NCBI GenBank assembly: GCA_017448975.1
Contig: JAFSKN010000035.1
Location: forward strand, 1 to 53,344
Reading direction: 5' to 3'
Origin: Clostridia bacterium
Lineage (GTDB): Bacteria; Bacillota; Clostridia; Christensenellales; Aristaeellaceae
DNA length: 53,344 nucleotides
The translations under genes were made by a program, and so were the position numbers. Positions 1 to 7,715 of the stretch are shown one piece after another (within the stretch, counting starts at the first letter, position 1; each line of letters opens with the position of its first letter). The notes under the pieces are model-generated. The model worked only from the letters and a program-made list of their open reading frames with translations, had not been told where the DNA came from and searched no databases.

Positions 1-99
1 GCCGATGACCGCCAGTGGCGGGAATCTCATCGGCGGTGAGATCAGGCGAAAAGGAGCAATCTCCCCATGAAGGGGAGTTGCGACTATTGAGCCTGCGGA
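1..99 (+). ncRNA. Candidate structured RNA, copy A
   Basis: This stretch matches 12139-12236 over its whole length at roughly 80% identity. Visible helices are CCGCC/GGCGG (9-13 with 17-21), ATCTC/GAGAT (24-28 with 38-42, 9-nt loop), and a long hairpin GCAA-t-CTCCCC / GGGGAG-TTGC (56-81, loop ATGAA). CCGAT at 2-6 can also pair with ATCGG at 29-33, inside the loop of the second helix, which would make a pseudoknot. Copy B changes both partners at C26-G40 (to T-A), A58-T79 (to G-C) and C63-G75 (to G-C). The 5' end may lie outside the window. Strand is inferred from the flanking genes. I do not recognise a known riboswitch class. Confidence 0.55.
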
Positions 100-101
100 A
101 C

Positions 102-120
102 TGGGGGCGGAGAGCCCCCA
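102..120 (+). repeat. GC-rich hairpin upstream of the TIM-barrel gene
   Basis: A perfect 7-bp stem TGGGGGC/GCCCCCA closes a GGAGA loop directly after copy A of the RNA candidate. No T-run follows, so it does not look like an intrinsic terminator. It could be a 3' helix of the RNA or a member of the GC-rich palindromes scattered through this window. Confidence 0.4.
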
Positions 121-183
121 ACGTCTCCTCCACAAATCCCAATTTCATATTTATACGAGAGCTTTGAAGGAGGCGGCTGTTTC

Positions 184-1425
184 ATGCCGGTTCTCGGGGT
201 TTGGCTGTGGCCGGAAACTGTAGAAAAAAGCGGAGCGGAAAAAACGCTGAACCGTTGCGTCAAAATGGGGGTCACGGATATCTTTTTTCTTACCAAGGGC
301 TTATCCGGCCGGGTTTCCTTCCGCAGCGGCATTGCGCCGCGGGGGCAGGAACGGGATCTGCTTGGGGAAGTGCTGTCCGCCGCCCATGACAGGGGCGTTC
401 GGGTGCACGCCTGGTTTACTTCGGCCAACGACGAGCACTATAAAGCCCTTCACCCGGAAAGCGGGCGCTGCCATTATGTGCGGGGAAAGGATAAGGGACT
501 GATTTCCCTGACGGACGAAGGGTATCTTTCCTATATACGCGGCATCCTGCGGGAAGCGGCGCGGAATTACGACATCGACGGCCTGCATCTGGATTATATC
601 CGATACAACCATCTGACCTACGGCTGGGACGAAAAGGATGTGATGCGTTACGCTGCCGCCGGGGCGGATATGGCGCATGTGCGCGCCCTGATGGACCGCA
701 CCTTCCTGCGGGGAGAAAAGAACGAGGAGAATTGCATCTTCGACGCGCTGCGGGCGGGCGATGAAAGCGTCCGCGCCATGGCCCGGGTCCGGCGGGAGGA
801 CGTAAGGCGCTTTGCCCGGGAACTGATCCTGCCGATTCGCGCTGAAAGGAAGCAAATCATGGTCAGCGCCGCCCTGATGCCCGAGGGCGCGTATGACGAT
901 ACCGCTTTTGCCGATCTGCATTACGGCCAAAGCTATGAGGACGCCGCCGTTCTGTATGATTGCGTTCTTCCCATGGCTTATTCCCAGGCCTACGGAAAGG
1001 ACGGGGGCTGGGTGCGCCGGGTGGCGGAGGGCGCGCATAAAAGAAATGTCAGAACGGTCATGGGCCTGCACGCCTTTGAGGGCGGTACCGGCAAAACCCT
1101 TCTTGAAGATATCCGCGCGCTGAAAGGAGCGCCAACGGAAGGCATTTGCCTGTTCAGGGCAGGCGCCTTTGTCATGGCCTGGCACGACGGCGGGCGGCTG
1201 TGGCTGTATAACCCGCTGGAGGCATCCGTTACCGCTGTGCTGGCCGACGGCGAGCCGCTTCCCCTGCGCGCGCCGCTGGAGCCCGGGGAAGAAAGCAGCG
1301 TTCCGCTTTCCGCGTTCCCAAAGGAAATACGGGCTTTTACGGAAAATCGGGAGGTGTGCGCGTATCTGGCGGGCACGGACGGACTGACGCGGGCAGAGAA
1401 CGAATCAATCGATCAGCAGGAATGA
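184..1425 (+). CDS. Glycosidase-like TIM-barrel protein (GHL10/DUF4015-like)
   Basis: The 413-residue product has no signal peptide and looks cytoplasmic. The segment GLHLDYIRYN at about residues 137-146 matches the conserved strand of the glycosyl-hydrolase-like GHL10/DUF4015 barrels, where an Asp on that strand lies in the presumed active site. VLPMAYSQAY (about 261-270) and TVMGLHAFEGG (about 291-301) fit later barrel strands. The last ~90 residues look like a small beta domain. The start is supported by AAGGAGG at 167-173, ten bases before the ATG. Upstream lies copy A of the RNA candidate. Substrate and activity cannot be read from the sequence. The fold assignment is fairly safe, the enzymatic role is inference. 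Confidence 0.7.
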   Translation: MPVLGVWLWPETVEKSGAEKTLNRCVKMGVTDIFFLTKGLSGRVSFRSGIAPRGQERDLLGEVLSAAHDRGVRVHAWFTSANDEHYKALHPESGRCHYVRGKDKGLISLTDEGYLSYIRGILREAARNYDIDGLHLDYIRYNHLTYGWDEKDVMRYAAAGADMAHVRALMDRTFLRGEKNEENCIFDALRAGDESVRAMARVRREDVRRFARELILPIRAERKQIMVSAALMPEGAYDDTAFADLHYGQSYEDAAVLYDCVLPMAYSQAYGKDGGWVRRVAEGAHKRNVRTVMGLHAFEGGTGKTLLEDIRALKGAPTEGICLFRAGAFVMAWHDGGRLWLYNPLEASVTAVLADGEPLPLRAPLEPGEESSVPLSAFPKEIRAFTENREVCAYLAGTDGLTRAENESIDQQE

Positions 1426-1456
1426 AAATGGCCTGTTTCCGACCACATTTCCCCGC

Positions 1457-1485
1457 TTGTGCAATGACGCGAAACGTGCTATAAA
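1457..1485 (+). promoter_or_regulatory. Weak sigma-A-like promoter for the MATE gene
   Basis: TTGTGC, a 17-nt spacer and TATAAA. The -10 box is good and the -35 box matches only TTG. It lies 45 bases before the ATG at 1531. Confidence 0.35.
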
Positions 1486-1530
1486 GTGCCTGCAAAGCAC
1501 GAGCTTTGCGGAAAAGGAAGGAAACAGCGT

Positions 1531-2910
1531 ATGTCCCGTACCATGACCCGCGATCTGACCAACGGAAACCCCATGAAGCTGGTGGTTTCCTTTGCCGCGC
1601 CGCTGCTGTTCGGCGTTTTGTTTCAGCAGTTATACAGCTTTGTGGATACGGCCATCGTCGGCCGTTACTTAGGCGCGTCCAAGCTGGCGGCGGTAGGCGC
1701 CACCGGCTCCGTCAATTTTCTCATCATCGGCCTGTGCCTCGGCTTCTGCTCCGGCTTCTCCATCCCCATCGCCCAGGACTTCGGCGCGAAGAACGAACCG
1801 AGTCTGCGCGGCCACGTATGGCACGCCATCGTGCTCAGCGCGGTGTTCAGCGTCGCGCTTGGCCTGGCCGCCACGCTCCTTTGCAAGCCGCTGCTGCGGC
1901 TCATGAACACGCCGGAGGAAATCTTAGACGCCTCGGCCAGCTACATCCGCATTATTTTCGCGGCCATTCCCTGCTGCGTGCTGTACAATATGGCAAGCGG
2001 CATTCTGCGCGCCTTGGGCGACAGCAAAACGCCGGTGTTCTTTCTGATCTTGGCGTCCCTGGTGAATATCGCCCTGGATCTGCTGCTGATCATCATGTTC
2101 AAGATGGACGTGGCCGGGGCGGCTGTGGCTACGGCCATCAGCCAGCTCGTTTCGGGCATCGGCTGCGTGATCGTGATGCAGCGCCGGTTCCCCATCCTGC
2201 GCCTCCAGCCGGAGGACAAGCGGCTTTCCCTGTCCACCGCCGGAAAAATGCTTGGGGTGGGCCTGCCCATGGGCCTGCAGTTCTCCATCACGGCCATCGG
2301 CTCCGTCATGGTGCAGACCTCTGTAAACGGGCTGGGCGTTAACGCCGTGGCCGCCGTCAGCGCGGCCGGCAAATTGAGCGCCCTGTTCGCCTGCGTGTTC
2401 GACGCCCTGGCCTCCACCATGGCCACTTTCGCGGGGCAGAACATGGGCGCGAAAAAACTGAACCGGGTGAACGAGGGCCTGCGGGACGCCGCCATCCTGG
2501 GCACGGTCTACTGCGCGCTGGCATTTCTGGTGGTGCTGTTCTTCGCCCGTCCCCTGCTGGGCCTGTTCATCGACAGTCAGGCGGAAACGGAGGTAACGGA
2601 TATGGGCGCGCAGTTTTTAACCATCAACGCCGCTTTCTACGTGCCCCTGCTGTTTGTGAACATCGTGCGCCTGTCCATTCAGGGCATGGGCTACACCCGG
2701 GTGGCCATGCTGGCCGGGATGTTTGAAATGATCGCCCGCACCGCCGTGGCGGTGCTGCTGGTGCCCGCCGTGGGCTTTACGGGCGCGTGCTTCGCCAACC
2801 CCGCCGCCTGGGTGCTGGCGGATCTGTTCCTGTTCCCCTGCTACCGGCGCGTCATGCGCGCACTGCGGATCAAAACGGGACCGGTCACAGCAGAACAGAG
2901 CGCAGGCTGA
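1531..2910 (+). CDS. MATE family multidrug/metabolite efflux protein
   Basis: A 459-residue, almost entirely hydrophobic protein with about 12 membrane segments arranged as two MatE halves. DTAIVGRYLGASKLAAVGA near residues 39-57 is the typical first-half MATE motif, and FAGQNMGAKKLNRVNEG about residues 296-312 is its second-half counterpart. MATE proteins export cationic drugs or metabolites by Na+ or H+ antiport in the cytoplasmic membrane. The reading frame is open upstream to a GTG at 1486, but AAAGGAAGG at 1514-1522 places the real start at the ATG at 1531. The M20 hydrolase starts 21 bases downstream, so the pair is probably co-transcribed. The substrate is unknown. Confidence 0.93.
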   Translation: MSRTMTRDLTNGNPMKLVVSFAAPLLFGVLFQQLYSFVDTAIVGRYLGASKLAAVGATGSVNFLIIGLCLGFCSGFSIPIAQDFGAKNEPSLRGHVWHAIVLSAVFSVALGLAATLLCKPLLRLMNTPEEILDASASYIRIIFAAIPCCVLYNMASGILRALGDSKTPVFFLILASLVNIALDLLLIIMFKMDVAGAAVATAISQLVSGIGCVIVMQRRFPILRLQPEDKRLSLSTAGKMLGVGLPMGLQFSITAIGSVMVQTSVNGLGVNAVAAVSAAGKLSALFACVFDALASTMATFAGQNMGAKKLNRVNEGLRDAAILGTVYCALAFLVVLFFARPLLGLFIDSQAETEVTDMGAQFLTINAAFYVPLLFVNIVRLSIQGMGYTRVAMLAGMFEMIARTAVAVLLVPAVGFTGACFANPAAWVLADLFLFPCYRRVMRALRIKTGPVTAEQSAG

Positions 2911-2931
2911 TCGAAAGAAGGAGGAAAGAAG

Positions 2932-4122
2932 ATGGAAAACATTTGGTATCAGGCAGCCCGGGCCATGGAAGAAGAAACGGTGGGGCTGTACCGCCATTTG
3001 CACCAAATTCCGGAAGTGGCCTATCAGGAAACGGAAACCCACGCTTTTTTGCGCAAAACGCTGGACCAGTGGGGCGTTCCCTATGCCGCGCCGGACGCGC
3101 ATATCACCATCGCGTGCTTGCAGGGCGCGCTGCCCGGAGCCGTCGTCGGCATCCGGTGCGACACCGACGCCCTGCCGGTCCAGGAGGAAACGGGATCGAA
3201 ATTTGCTTCCCTCCATCCCGGCGTCATGCACGCCTGCGGCCACGACGCCCATATGGCGGCGGGCCTGAGCGCCATCCGGATGCTGCTGGAGCGGCAGAAC
3301 GCTTTGCACGGTCTGGTCAAGGTGGTTTTTCAGCCTGCGGAGGAAGGGGAGACCGGAGCCGATCAGGTGATCGCCACGGGATTGGTGGACGATGTGGACG
3401 TGTTTTTCGCCATCCACGTGTGGAGCCCATATGAAACGGGCACGCTGCACATCGCTCCGGTCACGGTCAGCGCCGCTGTGGATATGTTTACCATTACCCT
3501 TTCGGGGGCGGGCGGCCACGGGGCCACGCCGGAAAAATGCCGCGACGCCATCACCGCCGGGGCGGCGCTGGTGCAGTCCCTGCAAACGGTGGTTTCCCGC
3601 CGGGTATCGCCCATGCAGCCCGCCGTGCTGACGATCGGCAGCTTCCACGCGGGCACCGTGGGCAACATCGTCGCGGGCCGGGCGGAGCTGTCCGGTACCC
3701 TCCGGGCCCTGGATGAGGAAACCCGGGCGCTTATCGAAACGGAAACGGAAAACGTCATCCGCCAGGTGGCGGCGGCGTATCACTGCGAGGCCGAATTCAA
3801 AAACCGCAGGATCAGCGACGTGGTGCGAAACGACGGACGGGCGGCGGATTTGGCCCGGCAGTGCGCCCTGGAGCTTACGGACGAAGCGTCAGTGCAGCCG
3901 CAGCGTGCCATGATGATCGGGGACGATTTTGCCAACTACGGGCGCATCGCGCCCACCTGCTACGCCCAGGTGGGTATCGCGGACCGGGAAAAGGGCACTG
4001 ATTATCCCCACCACAGCGGCCATTTCCGCGTGGACGAAGATGTTCTGCCCCTGTGCGCTGCCTGGATGGCCGCCTTTGCTTTCCGGGCGGGCCGGGAATG
4101 GGGGAAAAAGGAAAACGCATAA
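2932..4122 (+). CDS. M20 family amidohydrolase (N-acyl-amino-acid/hippurate hydrolase type)
   Basis: A 396-residue cytoplasmic metallopeptidase. RHLHQIPEVAYQE (21-33), the GIRCDTDALPVQE strand (73-85), HACGHDAHMAAG (100-111) and QPAEEGETGA (134-143) are the M20D signatures. C102 and H104, the Glu pair near 138, H162 and the late His in PHHSGHF are the expected metal and substrate ligands. GGHGATPEKCRDAI starts the inserted dimerisation domain. Family members remove acyl groups from amino acids or act on amino-acid conjugates, and the exact substrate is not visible. GGAGG at 2920-2924 supports the ATG. It follows the MATE gene closely, so hydrolase and exporter may deal with the same type of conjugate (inference). 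Confidence 0.92.
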   Translation: MENIWYQAARAMEEETVGLYRHLHQIPEVAYQETETHAFLRKTLDQWGVPYAAPDAHITIACLQGALPGAVVGIRCDTDALPVQEETGSKFASLHPGVMHACGHDAHMAAGLSAIRMLLERQNALHGLVKVVFQPAEEGETGADQVIATGLVDDVDVFFAIHVWSPYETGTLHIAPVTVSAAVDMFTITLSGAGGHGATPEKCRDAITAGAALVQSLQTVVSRRVSPMQPAVLTIGSFHAGTVGNIVAGRAELSGTLRALDEETRALIETETENVIRQVAAAYHCEAEFKNRRISDVVRNDGRAADLARQCALELTDEASVQPQRAMMIGDDFANYGRIAPTCYAQVGIADREKGTDYPHHSGHFRVDEDVLPLCAAWMAAFAFRAGREWGKKENA

Positions 4123-4173
4123 ATTGACATTTTTTGCCCCGCCCGGCGCGTAAAATCATTCCCGGCGCTCTGC

Positions 4174-4203
4174 GCATAACCTATTCTTTCCGGTGCCATA
4201 CTG
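4174..4203 (+). promoter_or_regulatory. Sigma-G/sigma-F-type forespore promoter of sigG
   Basis: GCATA at 4174-4178, an 18-nt spacer and CATACTG at 4197-4203 fit the published B. subtilis sigma-G consensus (GHATR, N18, CATXHTA) except for the last base. It lies just upstream of the sigG ribosome site, which would allow autoregulation as in B. subtilis. Confidence 0.55.
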
Positions 4204-4223
4204 CTTTTGACGGAGGTGTCAGT

Positions 4224-5006
4224 ATGGCAACAGGCAAAGTGGAAATCTGCGGCGTGGATACCGCTACGCTGCCCGTACTCACCAATGAACGCATGCGCGA
4301 ACTGTTTCCGCTGGTACACGGCGGGGACCGCCAGGCGAGAGAAGAATTTATCCGGGGCAACCTGCGCCTGGTTTTGAGCGTGGTGCAGCGGTTCAGCGGC
4401 CGGGGAGAAAACGCGGACGATCTGTTTCAGGTGGGGTGCATCGGGCTGATCAAAGCCCTGGATCATTTTGACGTAAGTCAGAACGTGCGCTTTTCCACCT
4501 ACGCGGTGCCCATGATCATCGGAGAGATCCGGCGGTATCTAAGGGACAACAACCCCATCCGGGTCAGCCGGTCCCTGCGGGATACCGCTTATAAAGCCCT
4601 CCAGGCCCGGGATCGGCTGGTGGTGAGCCTGAACCGGGAGCCCACCGTGGAGGAAATGGCAAAAGAGTTAGGCGTGCCCCGTGAGGACGTGGTGTTCGCC
4701 CTGGAAGCCATTCAGGATCCCGTTTCCCTGTTTGAGCCGGTGTATAACGACGGGGGAGACGCCATTTATATCATGGATCAGGTGAAGGACGATAAGCACG
4801 CCGACGAAAGCTGGCTGGAGCACATCGCCATCAAGGAGGCCATGCGCAAGCTGAACGACCGGGAAAAGAAGATCCTGCGCCTGCGCTTTTTCGAGGGCCG
4901 CACCCAAATGGAGGTGGCGGGGGAAATCGGTATTTCCCAGGCCCAGGTGTCCCGCCTGGAAAAAAACGCCCTGAACCATATGCGGAAGTATGTGGCGGCA
5001 CAGTAA
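4224..5006 (+). CDS. sigG: RNA polymerase forespore sigma factor SigG
   Basis: A 260-residue sigma-70 family factor that directs late forespore transcription. The N-terminus KVEICGVDTATLPVL is diagnostic of SigG rather than SigF. DDLFQVGCIGLIKALDHFD (region 2.1-2.2), FSTYAVPMIIGEIRRYLRD (2.3-2.4), IRVSRSLRDTAYKAL (3.0) and the region-4 helix-turn-helix GRTQMEVAGEIGISQAQVSR are all intact. An upstream in-frame ATG exists at 4134, but CGGAGGTG at 4211-4218 fixes the start at 4224. In Bacillus and most Clostridia sigG follows spoIIGA-sigE. Here the neighbour is an M20 hydrolase, and a forespore-type promoter lies directly upstream. The gene is strong evidence for an endospore former. Confidence 0.95.
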   Translation: MATGKVEICGVDTATLPVLTNERMRELFPLVHGGDRQAREEFIRGNLRLVLSVVQRFSGRGENADDLFQVGCIGLIKALDHFDVSQNVRFSTYAVPMIIGEIRRYLRDNNPIRVSRSLRDTAYKALQARDRLVVSLNREPTVEEMAKELGVPREDVVFALEAIQDPVSLFEPVYNDGGDAIYIMDQVKDDKHADESWLEHIAIKEAMRKLNDREKKILRLRFFEGRTQMEVAGEIGISQAQVSRLEKNALNHMRKYVAAQ

Positions 5007-5022
5007 AAGAAAAAACTTTCCG

Positions 5023-5051
5023 TTGGCATTTTCGCGTTTTTTCGATATAAT
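5023..5051 (+). promoter_or_regulatory. Sigma-A promoter for the C39-like/SpoIID pair
   Basis: TTGGCA, a 17-nt spacer and a perfect TATAAT, ending 44 bases before the ATG at 5096. Confidence 0.75.
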
Positions 5052-5095
5052 AAGATAGATGAAATCGAAAAAGCATGCAAAAGGAGCGTTTCTTT

Positions 5096-5749
5096 ATGAA
5101 TGTCACCGGAAAATCCATTGCGGTTTCCTATCATGGAATCAACTATACTCTGTACAATCAGCGCTGCCGGGAATGGATCCATCCCTATGCATGGCAGGAT
5201 AACGGCACCCTGACAGATTCCGGCTGCGGCATTTTTGCCACGGCCATGGCCGCCTGCTGCTTGGGCGGGGAAAAGGTGGACCCCGAGGAACTGGCGGATT
5301 TTTCCTGCCAGAACGGCGGGCGGGGGGACGACGGCACGGACCGGCCGGGGCTGCTGTCCGCTATGGAAAAGCAGGGGCTGGCCCGGAAATGCGGCTTTTC
5401 CTACGAATTTGACGGCCTGCGCAACGATGTGGACATCTTGTTTGACCGTTTGACGGCGGGGGACGCGGCGCTGTGCAACCTGCGGCCGGGGCACATCGTG
5501 GCCCTGGTAGGGGCGCGCGTTGTGGACGGGGAAAAGCAGGTGCTCGCCGCCGATTCCTACAGCGAAAGCGCCGACGCCCGGGTGATCAACGCGGTGCGGG
5601 ATTGCGTGCCCGGCAGTGAAATCGTCTTTTCCCTGCTGAACGAGCGGGGGGATGTGTGCGGCTTCCAACAGGCCTACGCCCTGTTCTGGGTCAGCCTGTC
5701 CACGGTACGGGATTTCAATCTGCTGCATCGGATTTTGCCGGAGAAATGA
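5096..5749 (+). CDS. C39-like (papain-fold) cysteine peptidase family protein
   Basis: A 217-residue protein without a clear signal peptide. GTLTDSGCGIFATAMAA around residues 36-52 is the catalytic-Cys segment of the peptidase C39-like fold. LRPGHIVALVGARVV (about 133-147) supplies the catalytic His and VLAADSYS the following Asp. The Gln/Trp-rich N-terminus (NQRCREWIHPYAWQDNG) fits the oxyanion Gln region. AAAGGAG at 5080-5086 decides for the ATG at 5096 over an earlier in-frame ATG at 5075. A sigma-A promoter lies upstream and the SpoIID-like gene 60 bases downstream, so a role in cell-wall or spore remodelling is possible but inferred. The target peptide is unknown. Confidence 0.7.
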   Translation: MNVTGKSIAVSYHGINYTLYNQRCREWIHPYAWQDNGTLTDSGCGIFATAMAACCLGGEKVDPEELADFSCQNGGRGDDGTDRPGLLSAMEKQGLARKCGFSYEFDGLRNDVDILFDRLTAGDAALCNLRPGHIVALVGARVVDGEKQVLAADSYSESADARVINAVRDCVPGSEIVFSLLNERGDVCGFQQAYALFWVSLSTVRDFNLLHRILPEK

Positions 5750-5809
5750 AGAAATATAAACCGCGTTCCGTCATATCAATAGAAAAACAACTGGATGGAG
5801 GCGCTGCAC

Positions 5810-7540
5810 TTGAAAATTCGCTATCGATTTGCCGCTCTGGCCCTGGTGCTGATGCTGCTGGTGCCGCAGGTATTGCCAGCCCGGGCGGAAAAGAACACCG
5901 GCATGGTGCGGGTGCTTTTGACGCGGCTGAACCTGACCAACCGCATGGAAGTTTCCCTGGACGGCAGCTATACCCTGAACGAGCTTTCCTTCCAGCGGGG
6001 CTGCAAGCTGACTATCGCCATTTCCGGCGCCGGAAAGCTGATGGTATATTACGAGGGGATGGCCCTGGACGCGGGAAAGCAATTGACCCTGGTGCGCCAC
6101 GCGGCGGAAAAGGGCCAGGAAAACGGCCTGCGGATCAACGGGGCGTATGAACTGCACCCCGGCGATCTGGCGGTGTCCATCCGGGACGGCCAGCTGCGGG
6201 CGGTGCTGCACGCCCCGGTGGAAGAATATCTGCTGGGCGTAGTGCCCTATGAAATGAGCGACAGCTTCCCCGTGGAGGCGCTGAAAGCCCAGGCCATCGC
6301 GGCCCGCACCTACGCTCTGCGCAAAGTGGGCTCCAATCAGGATTACGACGTGGTGGACAATACCAACGACCAGGCCTACTATGGCGTCAAGGCCCAGAAC
6401 GTGAACGCCGCCAAGGCGGTGAAGGAAACGGAGGGCCTGTGCGGCTTCTATAAAGGCGCGCTGGCCGAGTGCTTCTATTCCGCCAGCAACGGCGGCCAGA
6501 CGGAGCTGGCCTCCCACGTGTGGGGAAGCGGAGATTACAGCTATCTGGTGATGGCGGACGACCCCTACGATCTGGAAAACCCGGAAAGCACGGTGAAGCA
6601 GGCGAGCCTGCCCAAAAAGCTTTCCAGCAACGACGCCTTAGGCGCGCTGAAAGCGCCCGTGCTGGGGGCCCTTTCCGAGATCCTGGAAAGCCGGGGCTAC
6701 GACGGGGATATGGAGCATATCCGCGTCACCGGCATCGCCGGCGCGGAAACCGCCCTACCCCTGTATACGGATTCGCCCACCAAAATCATGACCCTGCTGC
6801 GCCTTTCCCTCACCGTGCAGGCCCGGCGGCTGCTGGCGGACGACGGGGAAGAGGAAATCTCCATCTTTACCGTGCTCACCGGCGAAACGCCCGCGCCTAC
6901 GGAGGTCCCGGAAAAAATCAGCGGTACCGGGGAACGGTGGTCGGCCATGGAAACGCTGCCGCAGCCTGTTCTGGTCACGCTGGATATTTTCCCGCTGGTA
7001 GAAAGCGCCCTGGACCTGTCCATCAACGGTGGGAGGAACGAGCTGATCACCGTGCGGGAAACGGATACGGCCTTTGTGCTGGAATCCCGCCGCTACGGCC
7101 ACGGCGTGGGCATGAGCCAGCGGGGCGCCCAGCGCATGGCGGACGTGTACCATTGGAAGTACGACCAGATTCTGCGCTTTTACTATCCCGGCATGCAGGT
7201 GTCGGCGGTGAAGTACACTTATGCCACGCCCACGGCCCTGGACCGCACTTTCCTCACCACCCCCGGCCCCGCCGCCACGCCCACGCCCCGGCCCACGCCG
7301 CAGCCGCTGACCGTAACGCCTGGCCCCGGCCAGTACAGAGTGAACGTGACCAATATCGGGGTCAACTCCTACCTGAACATGCGGGCCGCGCCCAACACCC
7401 AGGCGGAGGTGCTGCGGCAGCTGTATTACGGCCAGCAGCTCATCGTGCTGGAGGAAGAAGGGGCACAGTGGTTCAAGGTGCGCCTGGACGACCTGACCGG
7501 CTACGTGATGAAAGACTTCGTGCAGAAGGACGGCGAATAA
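5810..7540 (+). CDS. SpoIID/LytB-type peptidoglycan lytic protein with C-terminal SH3 domain
   Basis: A secreted protein of 576 residues if it starts at the TTG at 5810. That choice gives a clean signal peptide (MKIRYRFAALAL... ending ARA), with GGAGG at 5797-5801 eight bases ahead. The in-frame ATG at 5795 overlaps this ribosome site. The SpoIID domain contains EEYLLGVVPYEMSDSFP with the Glu corresponding to the catalytic residue, then LKAQAIAARTYAL, ECFYSASNGGQTE and GHGVGMSQRGAQ. A Pro/Thr linker (about 480-505) leads to an SH3b domain that probably binds peptidoglycan. SpoIID trims denuded glycan strands during engulfment in spore formers, while LytB-like paralogues act in vegetative cells. 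Proximity to sigG favours but does not prove a sporulation role. Confidence 0.88.
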   Translation: MKIRYRFAALALVLMLLVPQVLPARAEKNTGMVRVLLTRLNLTNRMEVSLDGSYTLNELSFQRGCKLTIAISGAGKLMVYYEGMALDAGKQLTLVRHAAEKGQENGLRINGAYELHPGDLAVSIRDGQLRAVLHAPVEEYLLGVVPYEMSDSFPVEALKAQAIAARTYALRKVGSNQDYDVVDNTNDQAYYGVKAQNVNAAKAVKETEGLCGFYKGALAECFYSASNGGQTELASHVWGSGDYSYLVMADDPYDLENPESTVKQASLPKKLSSNDALGALKAPVLGALSEILESRGYDGDMEHIRVTGIAGAETALPLYTDSPTKIMTLLRLSLTVQARRLLADDGEEEISIFTVLTGETPAPTEVPEKISGTGERWSAMETLPQPVLVTLDIFPLVESALDLSINGGRNELITVRETDTAFVLESRRYGHGVGMSQRGAQRMADVYHWKYDQILRFYYPGMQVSAVKYTYATPTALDRTFLTTPGPAATPTPRPTPQPLTVTPGPGQYRVNVTNIGVNSYLNMRAAPNTQAEVLRQLYYGQQLIVLEEEGAQWFKVRLDDLTGYVMKDFVQKDGE

Positions 7541-7550
7541 AAAATCGGAA

Positions 7551-7583
7551 CCGCCGGGGTTTTCACGGCCCCGGCGTTTTTTT
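7551..7583 (+). terminator. Intrinsic terminator after the SpoIID-like gene
   Basis: Stem CGCCGGGG/CCCCGGCG with a short loop is followed by seven T. Confidence 0.9.
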
Positions 7584-7715
7584 GTTGCATCCGGCGCTTT
7601 TTTCCTTTATTATGGAAAATGTGATAATATAACCACCTATCTTTCACTCGCGCGGAAGCCATGCAGGGTCAAAATGCGGCGCGGATAAGGGGAATCGCTT
7701 ATTCTTCGGAAAAAA

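Noticed and set aside
102-120. Hairpin read as the terminator or expression platform of a riboswitch
   Set aside because: No T-run follows and no matching anti-terminator pairing was seen. Copy B has no equivalent hairpin at this position.
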